Shown here one piece after another: positions 26,124 through 35,168 of a stretch of 64,000 bases of DNA. The position numbers and the translations under genes are program-made. The stretch comes from Rubrivivax sp. (GTDB taxonomy: Bacteria; Pseudomonadota; Gammaproteobacteria; Burkholderiales; Burkholderiaceae). The stretch spans positions 1-64,000 of the forward strand of contig JAEUOZ010000075.1 in assembly GCA_016790225.1 (NCBI GenBank), in the 5' to 3' direction. Numbering within the stretch: the first letter of the stretch is position 1; every line of letters begins with the position of its first letter. The notes beneath the pieces are model-generated. The model saw only the letters and a program-made list of their open reading frames with translations. It was not told the origin of the DNA and did no database searches.

Positions 26124-27512
26124 ATGTTTCCGGTTTTTCGGCATCGCGCTGGAACCGCCATGATTTCCGAGGTCGGCCTGGACATCGTGCTGAGTGTCCT
26201 GGCGGTGCTGCTCGCGGCATTCACCGTGCACGCGCCGCCGCTGGGTACGGCTTTCCGGGCCCTGGTGGATCCGCTTCTGCTGCTGTTTGCCTGCGGCTTT
26301 GCGGCCTCGCTCGTGCTGCTGCAGTCGGGTCTGGGCATGTACCGCGCCCAGGAGCAGGGCTGGATCGAGCAGCTGCTGCGCCTTGCGGTGGCTGTGGCCA
26401 TGGGGTCCTACCTCACCTACCTGATGCTCAAGGTGGTCGACTTCGGCGAGCACCCCCGCGTGCTGGTGGGCTACGCAGCCACGTACTACATCCTCGGGCT
26501 GCTGATCGTGCGCGGCGTGATGCTGCTGCGCCGAGAGCTCAAGGGCCCGCCGCGCGTGCTGATCGTCGGTACAGGCCCGGATGCCGAACTGCTGGCCGAC
26601 GACATGCGCGGGGCATCGCGAACCGATCGCATCGTGGCGGGCTTCTACCCGGTCACGCTGGAGACGCTCGGTGAAGGGGCCTCGCCCTTGTTTGCCATCG
26701 GGGCGCCGCTGCCGGATCTGGTTCGCGCCTATGCCATCGACGAGATCGTGGTGGCTGTGCGGGACCATCGTCGCGGCCTGCCGCTGGATGATCTGCTGCA
26801 GTGCCGTTCGATGGGCGTGCGCGTGCACGATGTCGCCGGCTTCTACGAGATGACGCACGCGGAGTTCCCGCTGGAAAGCCTGAAGGCCTCGTGGCTCATC
26901 TACGGCCCGGGATTTGTCCAGGGCGAAGTGCGCAGCACCCTCAAGCGCATCTTCGACATCGGCGTCTCAGGCACGCTGCTGATCCTGACTCTACCCGTCA
27001 TGGCCCTCACCGCGCTGGCCATCAAGCTGGAGAGCCGCGGCCCCGTGATCTACAAGCAGGAGCGTGTCGGGCTGCTCGGCCGCCCGTTCACCTGCCTGAA
27101 GTTCCGCAGCATGGTGGTGGACGCCGAGCGCGACGGAGTCGCCCGCTGGGCCAGCCGCAATGACGCGCGCGTGACCCGTGTCGGGCGCTTCATCCGAGAC
27201 ACGCGCATCGACGAACTGCCGCAGCTCTATTCGGTGCTTAGAGGCGACATGAGCATGGTCGGCCCCCGACCTGAGCGCCCCGCATTCGTGGCCCGTCTGA
27301 AGGAGCAGATTCCCTTCTACGACCTGCGGCACACCGTGAAGCCGGGGCTCACAGGATGGGCCCAGGTGCGGTACACCTACGGTGACACGCTGGACGCCGC
27401 CAGGCGCAAGCATCAGTTCGATCTGTACTACGTCAAGAACAACTCGCTGCTGCTTGACCTCATGGTACTGGTCGAGACGATCAGCGTCGTGCTGTTCCGT
27501 GAAGGCCAGTGA
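26124..27512 (+). CDS. Initiating polyprenyl-phosphate sugar transferase, XrtA/EpsB type
   Basis: 462 residues from ATG 26124 (GGGAG upstream). Four to five N-terminal helices (to ~130) and a CoBaC-like Rossmann region (GPPRVLIVGTGPDAELLADD) lead into a transmembrane hairpin (~270) and the catalytic transferase domain. That domain has KFRSMVVDAERDG, RFIRDTRIDELPQL, GDMSMVGPRPERPAF and KPGLTGWAQV, the hallmarks of the WbaP/ExoY family. It moves a hexose or HexNAc phosphate to undecaprenyl phosphate to start each repeat unit. The overall layout fits the PEP-CTERM/XrtA-associated subfamily. Confidence 0.9.
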   Translation: MFPVFRHRAGTAMISEVGLDIVLSVLAVLLAAFTVHAPPLGTAFRALVDPLLLLFACGFAASLVLLQSGLGMYRAQEQGWIEQLLRLAVAVAMGSYLTYLMLKVVDFGEHPRVLVGYAATYYILGLLIVRGVMLLRRELKGPPRVLIVGTGPDAELLADDMRGASRTDRIVAGFYPVTLETLGEGASPLFAIGAPLPDLVRAYAIDEIVVAVRDHRRGLPLDDLLQCRSMGVRVHDVAGFYEMTHAEFPLESLKASWLIYGPGFVQGEVRSTLKRIFDIGVSGTLLILTLPVMALTALAIKLESRGPVIYKQERVGLLGRPFTCLKFRSMVVDAERDGVARWASRNDARVTRVGRFIRDTRIDELPQLYSVLRGDMSMVGPRPERPAFVARLKEQIPFYDLRHTVKPGLTGWAQVRYTYGDTLDAARRKHQFDLYYVKNNSLLLDLMVLVETISVVLFREGQ

Positions 27513-27589
27513 CCCTGTGACCCTGTGCCCCTGCATCGGCGAACCCGTTGCCCGAGACCCATCCATTGCCCATTCGAAGGAGTTCTTCC

Positions 27590-28222
27590 ATGACGCGACG
27601 CGCCACCCTCACCCGACGCCGTGTTCTTCTGGCCTCGGCGGGAGTCGCCGCATTGACGCTGGCCGGTTGCGGCAGCGCGCGGCGCTACCCGCTGGCGCCG
27701 GCCGAGACCGCCGCGACCGATCACCGCTACAAGATCGGCCCGCTGGACCAGCTGAACATCATCGTCTGGCGCAACACCGAGTTGTCGGCCACGGTGACGG
27801 TGCGTCCCGACGGGCGCATTTCCGTGCCTCTGGTCGAAGACGTGATGGCGGCGGGCAAGAGCCCGGGCGAACTCGCCAAGGAGGTCGAGCAGACCCTCTC
27901 GCGCGTCGTCCGTGATCCGGCCGTCACCGTCATCGTCAGCGGCTTCCAGGGCGTCTACGGCGACCAGATCCGCATCGTGGGCGAAGCGACGCGGCCGCAG
28001 GCCGTTCCCTTCCGCCAGAACATGACCATCCTGGACGTGATGATCCAGGCCGGTGGCCTGACGGACTTTGCCGACGGCAATGCCGCGGTGCTCGTGCGGG
28101 GCGCTGAAGGCGGCAAGCAATACAGCGTGCGGCTGAAGGATCTGCTCAAGCGCGGTGACATCTCGGCCAACGTGCAGGTCCGCCCGGGTGACATCGTCAT
28201 CGTTCCGCAGAGCTGGTTCTGA
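27590..28222 (+). CDS. Polysaccharide export lipoprotein (OPX/Wza family)
   Basis: 210 residues from ATG 27590 with AAGGAG upstream. The signal peptide ends in the lipobox LTLAGC, so Cys becomes lipidated. Then come the poly_export domain (YKIGPLDQLNIIVWRNTELS, RPDGRISVPLVEDV) and a SLBB domain (IRIVGEATRPQAVPFR, IQAGGLTDFAD). At ~200 residues it is a short OPX protein lacking the C-terminal membrane helix of Wza, as usual in XrtA-type loci, so it probably works with the outer-membrane barrel protein encoded downstream. Confidence 0.9.
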   Translation: MTRRATLTRRRVLLASAGVAALTLAGCGSARRYPLAPAETAATDHRYKIGPLDQLNIIVWRNTELSATVTVRPDGRISVPLVEDVMAAGKSPGELAKEVEQTLSRVVRDPAVTVIVSGFQGVYGDQIRIVGEATRPQAVPFRQNMTILDVMIQAGGLTDFADGNAAVLVRGAEGGKQYSVRLKDLLKRGDISANVQVRPGDIVIVPQSWF

Positions 28223-28297
28223 GCACGGGGCGCGTGCCGGGCCGAGGCTGAACGCCGTGACGAACTGCGCACATCAGTGGCCGTTGCCCGCCGCAGG

Positions 28298-28312
28298 CCC
28301 CGCCTTGCGGGG
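28298..28312 (+). promoter_or_regulatory. Small hairpin in the gap before the chain-length gene
   Basis: CCCCGC (28298-28303) and GCGGGG (28307-28312) enclose a three-base loop in the 222-base gap. It may attenuate read-through or stabilise the mRNA. No T-run follows. Confidence 0.3.
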
Positions 28313-28444
28313 TGCGTCGCGCACACCCGGCCCGCGACACTGCCCCTGTCCGGCCAGCGTCCGTCTCCCCTCTCACCAACCTAACGAGTCAATGAAGCTG
28401 CTGCCCAGCACCCCTCGCGGTGCCGGCTGCGCGGCTTGTGCAAC

Positions 28445-30001
28445 ATGAGCAACATCAAGGAACAGCTCGGCCTGCTGACCGATGCCTTGTGGCGTCACCG
28501 CAAGCTCGCCCTGCTCACCGGCTGGACGGTGGGCCTGCTGGGTGCGGCAGCGGTCTGGTACGTGCCCGAGCGCCAGGAAGCCTCGGCCAAGCTCTACGTC
28601 GATACGCAGTCGGTGCTCAAGCCGCTGATGAGCGGGCTGGCCTTCCAGCCGGACCAGGAACAGCAGGTCCGCATGCTGGCCAAGACCCTGATCTCGCGCC
28701 CCAATGTCGAGACGCTGGTCAACGAGAAGGCGCTGGGCTTCGACACGTCGAATCCCGCGCAGACCGAGATCCTCATCGAGCAACTGACCCAGAAGATCCA
28801 GATGCGTCCCCTGGGCGGCGGCAATCTCTATTCGCTGAGCTACCGCGACGTCGACGGGGCACGCGCGCTGGCCCTGATCGATCGGCTGGTGTCGATGTTC
28901 GTGACCACCGGCACCGAGAGCAAGCGCCGCGACAGCAAGGACGCCAGCAAGTTCATCGATGCGCAGATCAAGACCTACGAAGCCAAGCTGACCGAGGCCG
29001 AAGACCGCCTGAAGGAATACAAGCTGCGCAACTTCGGTGTGTCCGGGACCGGGACCCAGGATCACTTTGCGCGCATCTCGGCCTTGTCCGAAGCCACCAG
29101 CAAGCTGCAGATCGACTTGTCTGCGGCGATCAACTCACGCGATGCGCTGCTGCGCGAGCTGAAGAAGGAAGACCCTCAACTCCCGCGCGAGGCTCTCGGG
29201 CCCGCTGGTCAGGCGCAGCAGTCGCCACCGTCCGAGGTCGACACACGCCTGGAGTTCCAGCGCCGCCAGCTGGACGAACTGCAGCGCAGATTCACCGATC
29301 TGCACCCGGACGTCATCGCCGCCAAGCGCCTGGTGCGCGAGCTGGAAGCTTCTCAGGCCCAGGAACGGGCGAGGGCATCCGCCGAGCGCGGCCCGTCGGG
29401 CAATGCGGCAACCAATCCCGTCTATCAGTCGCTGCGGGTGTCCCTGGCCAAGGCCGAATCCGACGTGGCGACGCTGCGCACCCAGCTGGGCGCCCAGCAG
29501 GCGCTGCTGGCCAAGGCTCGCGATACGGCCTCCAAGGTGCCACAGGCGGAAGCCGAGCTTGCGCAGCTCAACCGCGACTACGAAATCATCCGCAAGAACT
29601 ACGACCAGCTGGTGGCCCGCCGTGAGTCGGCGGCCCTGGGCGTCAAGCTGGACGAATCGACGGCATCCACCGAGTTCCGCATCGTCGAGCCGCCGAACGT
29701 GTCGCCGAGCCCGGTCTTTCCGAGCCGCAAGTTCCTGGCACTGCTGGTGATCGTCCTCAGTGTGGTGTCGGGGGTTGTCGCCGCCTACGCGATGTCGGTC
29801 GCCCGCCCCGTCATCGGGCGTGTCAGCGAACTCAAGGCCCTGACCGGACGGCCCGTGCTGGGCAGCATTTCCGTGGCGCTGACCGATGCCGGCCGTGCCG
29901 TGCAGCGACGCGAGCGGGTACAGCTCGTCACGGCGAGCGGCCTCCTGCTGGTCGCGTTGTTCGCCAATCTGGTCATGACCGCATTGGCCCGTTCTTCCTG
30001 A
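28445..30001 (+). CDS. Polysaccharide chain-length determinant (Wzz/GNVR type, XrtA system)
   Basis: 518 residues from ATG 28445. A transmembrane helix at ~24-40 (GWTVGLLGAAAVWYVPE) is followed by a Wzz domain, long coiled-coil segments (~170-400), a GNVR-like motif NYDQLVARRESA, and the Pro-rich PPNVSPSPVFPSRKFL before a second helix (~435-460). A further hydrophobic tail is near the C-terminus. It is a polysaccharide co-polymerase that sets chain length together with the tyrosine kinase encoded next. In XrtA loci it is a separate protein from the kinase, as here. Confidence 0.88.
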   Translation: MSNIKEQLGLLTDALWRHRKLALLTGWTVGLLGAAAVWYVPERQEASAKLYVDTQSVLKPLMSGLAFQPDQEQQVRMLAKTLISRPNVETLVNEKALGFDTSNPAQTEILIEQLTQKIQMRPLGGGNLYSLSYRDVDGARALALIDRLVSMFVTTGTESKRRDSKDASKFIDAQIKTYEAKLTEAEDRLKEYKLRNFGVSGTGTQDHFARISALSEATSKLQIDLSAAINSRDALLRELKKEDPQLPREALGPAGQAQQSPPSEVDTRLEFQRRQLDELQRRFTDLHPDVIAAKRLVRELEASQAQERARASAERGPSGNAATNPVYQSLRVSLAKAESDVATLRTQLGAQQALLAKARDTASKVPQAEAELAQLNRDYEIIRKNYDQLVARRESAALGVKLDESTASTEFRIVEPPNVSPSPVFPSRKFLALLVIVLSVVSGVVAAYAMSVARPVIGRVSELKALTGRPVLGSISVALTDAGRAVQRRERVQLVTASGLLLVALFANLVMTALARSS

Positions 30002-30013
30002 GATTTCGCATCC

Positions 30014-31024
30014 ATGAGCAGCCTCATTGAACAAGCCGCCCGGCGGCTCGAAGAACTGCGTCGCGCGGGCGTGGACATTCCCAGCGTTTCGGGTGCAGGG
30101 TCCTTGCGCGTGCCGTCGCGCAGCGCCACGGCGGGTGGTCTGCAGGGCGCCTCCAGTGCCTTCTCTGAACCCGAGTTTGTCGACACCGTTCCCGAGGCAC
30201 CGGCGGCCAACGATGCCGGCCTGAGGCCCGTGCGGCCGCAGCACCCCCCAACGGCCGAGATCATTGCATTCGCCGAGCCCAGGTCTTCATCGGTGCGTCA
30301 GCCGACGCGCCATCTCGAGATCGATCTCGCGCGCCTGGCGGGGATGGGCTACCTGGTGCCCACGCAGGCCCAGTCGCTGCTGTCGGACCTGCTGCGCGTG
30401 ATCAAGCGCCCGCTGCTGCAGAACATGCGTCGGTCTCCGGAAGCCGGCGGGCCGGCCCGCCGCCCCAACGTGATCGTCGTGACCAGCGCCGTGCCCGGAG
30501 AGGGCAAGACCTTCGTCGCCACCAACCTGGCGATGAGCATCGCCATGGAAGTCGATCATGCGGCCCTGCTGATCGACGGCGATGTGCTCAGGCCCTCGGT
30601 CTTCAACCGGCTGGCCCTGGAACCTCAGACTGGCCTGATGGACGTGCTGGTGCCGCCGCGCCAACGTGTCGACGATCTGATCGTGGACACGAACATTCCC
30701 AAGCTCACGCTGCTGTCGGCCGGCACGGCCCAGGACCGGGCCGAAGAGATGCTGGCCAGCGCAGCGATGGATCACCTGCTGGACGATCTGTCCGAGCGCT
30801 TCCATGACCGGCTGATCATCATCGACAGCCCGCCGCTGCTGGTCACCACGGAGTCGCGTGCGCTGGCTGAACGCGCCGGCCAGGTGGTGCTGGTGGTGGA
30901 GGCCGATCGCACGCCGCGCGACGAGATCTCGCGCGCCTTCGAGACGCTGGCCAACTGCCCGATCGTGCTGTCGGTGCTGAACAAGTCGCGCGCCATCGAG
31001 TCGGACTATGTCTACGGCTATTGA
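30014..31024 (+). CDS. Tyrosine autokinase of the polysaccharide co-polymerase (XrtA system)
   Basis: 336 residues. A poorly conserved N-terminal ~110 residues precede a BY-kinase domain with Walker A SAVPGEGKT (~159), Walker A' ALLIDGD and Walker B RLIIIDSPP. The C-terminus is SDYVYGY, a short Tyr cluster suited to autophosphorylation. Kinase cycling controls the assembly state of the chain-length protein. The last 17 bases overlap the next gene. Confidence 0.9.
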   Translation: MSSLIEQAARRLEELRRAGVDIPSVSGAGSLRVPSRSATAGGLQGASSAFSEPEFVDTVPEAPAANDAGLRPVRPQHPPTAEIIAFAEPRSSSVRQPTRHLEIDLARLAGMGYLVPTQAQSLLSDLLRVIKRPLLQNMRRSPEAGGPARRPNVIVVTSAVPGEGKTFVATNLAMSIAMEVDHAALLIDGDVLRPSVFNRLALEPQTGLMDVLVPPRQRVDDLIVDTNIPKLTLLSAGTAQDRAEEMLASAAMDHLLDDLSERFHDRLIIIDSPPLLVTTESRALAERAGQVVLVVEADRTPRDEISRAFETLANCPIVLSVLNKSRAIESDYVYGY

Positions 31025-32594
31025 TCGACCAGTTCCTCGACGTCGGGCGCCTCAGCGGGCGCCGGTGCGGCATGTGCTGGGCGCAGCCGTGGGCGGCGTG
31101 GCCCTGCAGCTGGCGCCGCACGCAGCGCATGCCCAGAAGCTGAGACTTGACTGGTCCCTGGAGACCCAGCTGGTCGCGACGAGCAACGCCGCGCAGGTGG
31201 CAGGGCCCAACGCTCGAAGTGATCTGCTGCTGGACCTGCACCCCCGCATGCGCCTGCAGACGCTCGGTGCCGGCGTGCGGCTGGACATGACCGCGGGCGT
31301 GGTGGCGCGCAACTACCTGCAGCGCACGCAGCCCAACCGTGCGGAGCCCGAGCTGGACCTGCGCACGACGGCCGAGGTCGTGGACGGCTGGGTCACCCTG
31401 GACGGTTCGGTCAGTGTGTCCAGCGTGGCGACCGATCCCTTCACCGGCCGCGCCCAGGACAGCGGCGATGTGCGGCCGGACAGCTTCAGGCAGTCGCGCG
31501 CTTCGATCACGCCCCGCCTGAAGCGTGACCTGTCGCCTGAGTGGTCCGTGCAGGCCAGCAGCGGCCACGGCTGGCAGCGCAGTGACGATCCGAACACCCT
31601 GATCGGTGCGCGCGAGACCACCCACACCGAAGACACGCTGTGGCGCGTGGACCGGCGGCCGGTTCCGCTGGGCATGCACGTGGAGCTGCGGCGTCAGCGG
31701 CAGAACAACGATGCCGCTCCGCCCGATGGCACGGTGCTCGCGCTGGACGCCGTTCGGGCGGGGGCCAGCTACCGCCTGAACCCGCAGCTGGTCGCGGGGC
31801 TCACCGTGGGCCGCGAGCGCAGTGCCTACCTCAGCAACGACAACCGCGACAACATCGTCGGCTTCCATGCCGAGTGGCTGCCGACCGAGCGCAGCTGGCT
31901 GCGCGGCACGGTGGAAAAGCGCTTCTTCGGCCAAGCCTTCGACGTTTCCGTCAGCCACCGATCGCCCTTCATGGCGCTCAGCGGAACCTGGTCACGTCAG
32001 CCGGGCATCACGTCAACGTCGCTCGGAACCGGTGGCGCGGGCAGCAGCGTGGCGGGGCTGCTGGATGGCCTCCTGACCACGCGCATTCCCAATCCGGTGG
32101 ATCGCGCTGCTGCCGTGAACCGCCTCATCACCGAACGCGGGTTGCCTGCTTCGTTCGGGCAGGCCAGCGAAATCGTCGATCAGACGCCCCAGCTGGTGCA
32201 GAACGGCGCAGTCTCCCTGGTGCTGCTGGGTGTGCGGCATTCGGTTGCCTTGGGTCTGTTCTCACGCAGCGCGCGCGAGCTCAAGCGCGAAGGCGAACTG
32301 AGCCTGGGGCTGAGCTCCAGCGACTTCCGCCAGCGCGGCGGCTCCGCGCTCGTCAGCCGCCGCCTGTCACCCACCATGACGCTGAGCCTGGCGCTGGACC
32401 GCACGGTCACCGATGGGCTGGCCGCCACCGCGGGTGACTACCTGCGCGAGTGGAAGGCCCGTGCCGACGTGAGCGTGGCCTTGGCCCCCCGGACGCAGCT
32501 GAGCTTCGGCGTTGGCCGCAGCCTCGTGCGTTCCAACCGAGCGGGCGATCAACAGGAAACCCGCGCGCATGTCGGGTTGCTCCAGAACTTCTGA
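31008..32594 (+). CDS. Outer-membrane beta-barrel protein, PEP-CTERM-system associated family
   Basis: 528 residues. A twin-Arg-rich N-terminus and a signal peptide (cleavage probably after HAAHA) lead into a long run of alternating hydrophobic/polar strands, for example RLDMTAGVVARNYLQ and MTLSLALDRTVTDGL, ending in a barrel-like strand with terminal Phe (RAHVGLLQNF). The gene order kinase, this protein, ATPase matches the TIGR03016-type barrel of XrtA loci. It may provide the outer-membrane channel that the short OPX protein lacks (inference). The ATG overlaps the kinase 3' end. Confidence 0.75.
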   Translation: MSTAIDRPVPRRRAPQRAPVRHVLGAAVGGVALQLAPHAAHAQKLRLDWSLETQLVATSNAAQVAGPNARSDLLLDLHPRMRLQTLGAGVRLDMTAGVVARNYLQRTQPNRAEPELDLRTTAEVVDGWVTLDGSVSVSSVATDPFTGRAQDSGDVRPDSFRQSRASITPRLKRDLSPEWSVQASSGHGWQRSDDPNTLIGARETTHTEDTLWRVDRRPVPLGMHVELRRQRQNNDAAPPDGTVLALDAVRAGASYRLNPQLVAGLTVGRERSAYLSNDNRDNIVGFHAEWLPTERSWLRGTVEKRFFGQAFDVSVSHRSPFMALSGTWSRQPGITSTSLGTGGAGSSVAGLLDGLLTTRIPNPVDRAAAVNRLITERGLPASFGQASEIVDQTPQLVQNGAVSLVLLGVRHSVALGLFSRSARELKREGELSLGLSSSDFRQRGGSALVSRRLSPTMTLSLALDRTVTDGLAATAGDYLREWKARADVSVALAPRTQLSFGVGRSLVRSNRAGDQQETRAHVGLLQNF

Positions 32595-32602
32595 GTGCAC
32601 TG

Positions 32603-35122
32603 ATGTACGAGACCCACTTCGGCTTCAGCGGCCCACCGTTCCAGCTGCACCCTGATCCCACGTTCTACTTCGGCAGCGCGGGGCACAGCAAGGCGCTGTC
32701 ATACCTGCGCTTCGGCGTGCAGCAGGGCGAGGGCTTCATCGTCATCACGGGTGACGTGGGCGCCGGCAAGACTACGCTCGTGCGGGCCTTGCTGCAGGAG
32801 CTGGATGCAAGCGAGGTCGTCGCCGCGCAGCTGTCCAATACCCAGCTGGATGCGGCCGATCTGCTGCACAGCATCCTGCACGCGTTCGGCGTGGCGGCAC
32901 CCAAGACCGGCAAGGCTGCGCTGATCGCCAGCCTGGAAGCCTTCCTGACGGCCGTGGCAGCCAGTGGCCGACGTGCCTTGCTCATCGTGGACGAGGCTCA
33001 GAACCTCAGCGCGCAGGCCATCGAGGAACTGCGCATGCTGTCCAACTTCCAGCTGGGGCACCACGGGCTGCTGCAGAGCTTTCTGGTCGGCCAGCCCGAG
33101 CTGCGGCTGCAGCTGCAGAGCCCGGCCATGGAGCAGCTGCGACAGCGGGTGCTGGCTTCCTACCACCTGGGGCCCTTGGGTGCCTCGGAGACAGGCGCCT
33201 ACATCGAGCATCGCTTGCGTCATGTCGGCTGGAGTGGCCGCCCCGGTTTCGGCGCGCAGGCACTTCAAGCACTTCATGTGTTGAGCGGGGGCATCCCACG
33301 ACGCATCAATACGCTGTGCAACCGCCTGCTGCTGGCCGCCTATCTGAAGGGCGTGGACGAAATCTCCGGCGCCCTCGTCGCCGAAACCGCAGACGAGCTG
33401 CTGAGGGAGATGCAGCCGGCAGCGAGCCGGCCACCGGTGGCGGCACCGGTGAAGCCCGCCTCGGGCACGGCCGGCATGCCGGCTCATCTCAAGGGCGTTG
33501 CCGAATCCGAGCGCAGCGGCCGTCCGGCTGCGGATCGCCTGGTGGCGGTGGCCACCCCGGCAGCCACCGACGCAGCGCAGGCCAAGTCACGCTGGCGCGC
33601 CGAACCGGCGCCAGCGGTCGCGGTCCAGCGTCCTGCAGAGGGCGCAGAGCCGCCACTTCTGGATGCCCTGGTGCGGCCCAGGATCGGCACCGAGGCTGAG
33701 CACGCAGCGGCTGCACCGAGTGGCCTGAACCCGATCACCCGCCTGGAGCCCGCGCTGGCCACGGGTCGCGCAGATCGCTTGCCCTTGACATCGGCGCTGG
33801 GCGGCGGCGACGCGGCCAATGCGCCCCAGGTGAAGGCCGAAGTGAAGGCCGAAATGAAGGCCGGCTTGATGCCCGTGCAGCCGCCGGCGCCCGACGCGCT
33901 TCGCGGCACGGGGTCCGTGGTGTCCAGCAAGGCCGCAGCGCTGGCTGACGCCCGGGCCGCGGTCCTGTGTGTGGCCGACACCCCTTTGGCCTGGTTCAAG
34001 CTGCGCAGCCTGAGCCGCCGTTGGGTGGGCCAGGCCGACCTGCCGCCCATGGTGCTGGTGCACCCCGGATCGGCCGCCACCTTGCAGCTCAGCTGGCAGC
34101 ACCAGATCGAGACCGCGGTCCCGGTGCGTGAAGTGCACCTGGGCGTCGGCCACGGCCCAGCGGGCCAGACCCAGGCCGCCTGCGCTCAGCGGTTTGCCGA
34201 TCTGCTGGAGCAGACCAGGCCAGCGGCGGTGCTGATCTGCGGTGCCAGCTATGCGCTGCTGCAATGCGCGCTGATGGCGCGGCAGTTGCAGGTGCCGGTC
34301 ATCCGCCTCGAAGGCGGTGCACATCGCGCCGATGTGGAGGGCGGCAAGGGGACCTTGTGCGCCTTGCTCGATCGCACGGCCGATCTGCTGGCCGTGGACT
34401 CGCGCGCAGAGCAGTCCGCACTGATCGCTGAAGGTTTCGCCGCGGGCCAGATGGCCTGCACGGGCAGCCTGATCGATTCGGTGCTGAGGGATCTGCAGCC
34501 GCTGGTGCCGGATTTCGGAAGCCTGATCCAGACGCTGGCTGCGCCGCGCGACTGGCTGGTCCGGGCGGCAGCCGGCTTCGGGTTGATCACCGCGCAGTTC
34601 GAGGACGGCGATGTGCCCGACGGCGACGCCTTGCAATGGCTCATGCTGGCCCGCCAGGGCAGCTTGCAGCTGCCCTTTCTGTGGCCCGTGAACGAGCGCA
34701 CGGCTGCCGTGATGCAGCACACCGGCGCCCGCGCGCAGATCGAATCCGCGGGCATCGCGGTGGTGAGCAGCCACGACTACTTTCAGCAGCTGGGTCTGTT
34801 GACGCGCGCACGCTGTGTGATGGCCGGCCCTGCACGCGCCCTGGTGGAGGAAGCCGCGGCCTGGCAAGTGCCCAGCGTGATCATCCAGCTCTATGCCGAT
34901 GCGCCCTGCGGGCCGGAGTCGGGCCTGGTCAGCCGCGTCGGGCCGAGTGCCTCGCAGCTCCGTGCCGCGATCCGTTTGGCCGCCCAGATGCGACGCCCGG
35001 AGTCCGGCCGCGCTGATCGCGATGACGACGCGATGGGCCATCTGGCCGCTGCGCTGCAGCGTTGGCTGTCCCGTGCCGCATCCGGCAGAGCGATGGCGCT
35101 GCTGGACGAAGCGGCCGCATGA
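32603..35122 (+). CDS. XrtA-type AAA ATPase fused to a degenerate UDP-GlcNAc 2-epimerase-like domain
   Basis: 839 residues from ATG 32603. Residues 1-275 form an ExeA/TIGR03015-like ATPase: MYETHFGFSGPPFQLHPDP, Walker A GDVGAGKTT (~51), Walker B ALLIVDEAQNLS, and SGGIPRRINTLCNRLL. A low-complexity linker (~285-450) with a KAE repeat follows. Residues ~453-815 resemble WecB: VPVIRLEGGAHRADV parallels the catalytic HVEAGLRTGD, and MACTGSLIDSVLRDL parallels GNTVIDALL. However, the HGDT stretch carrying the catalytic Asp reads CGASYA, so epimerase activity is doubtful. ATPases of this family normally end near residue 350. The C-terminal part may sense UDP-HexNAc or be structural. Confidence 0.75.
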   Translation: MYETHFGFSGPPFQLHPDPTFYFGSAGHSKALSYLRFGVQQGEGFIVITGDVGAGKTTLVRALLQELDASEVVAAQLSNTQLDAADLLHSILHAFGVAAPKTGKAALIASLEAFLTAVAASGRRALLIVDEAQNLSAQAIEELRMLSNFQLGHHGLLQSFLVGQPELRLQLQSPAMEQLRQRVLASYHLGPLGASETGAYIEHRLRHVGWSGRPGFGAQALQALHVLSGGIPRRINTLCNRLLLAAYLKGVDEISGALVAETADELLREMQPAASRPPVAAPVKPASGTAGMPAHLKGVAESERSGRPAADRLVAVATPAATDAAQAKSRWRAEPAPAVAVQRPAEGAEPPLLDALVRPRIGTEAEHAAAAPSGLNPITRLEPALATGRADRLPLTSALGGGDAANAPQVKAEVKAEMKAGLMPVQPPAPDALRGTGSVVSSKAAALADARAAVLCVADTPLAWFKLRSLSRRWVGQADLPPMVLVHPGSAATLQLSWQHQIETAVPVREVHLGVGHGPAGQTQAACAQRFADLLEQTRPAAVLICGASYALLQCALMARQLQVPVIRLEGGAHRADVEGGKGTLCALLDRTADLLAVDSRAEQSALIAEGFAAGQMACTGSLIDSVLRDLQPLVPDFGSLIQTLAAPRDWLVRAAAGFGLITAQFEDGDVPDGDALQWLMLARQGSLQLPFLWPVNERTAAVMQHTGARAQIESAGIAVVSSHDYFQQLGLLTRARCVMAGPARALVEEAAAWQVPSVIIQLYADAPCGPESGLVSRVGPSASQLRAAIRLAAQMRRPESGRADRDDDAMGHLAAALQRWLSRAASGRAMALLDEAAA
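33830..33862 (+). repeat. Triplicated VKAE/MKA repeat in the ATPase linker
   Basis: Three near-identical 12-base units (GTGAAGGCCGAA and variants) encode VKAEVKAEMKA in the linker between the ATPase and the epimerase-like domain. Confidence 0.6.
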
Positions 35123-35168
35123 CGCCGGGATCACGCACCTGCCCAACCGACTTCACTTGGTGCCTCGC

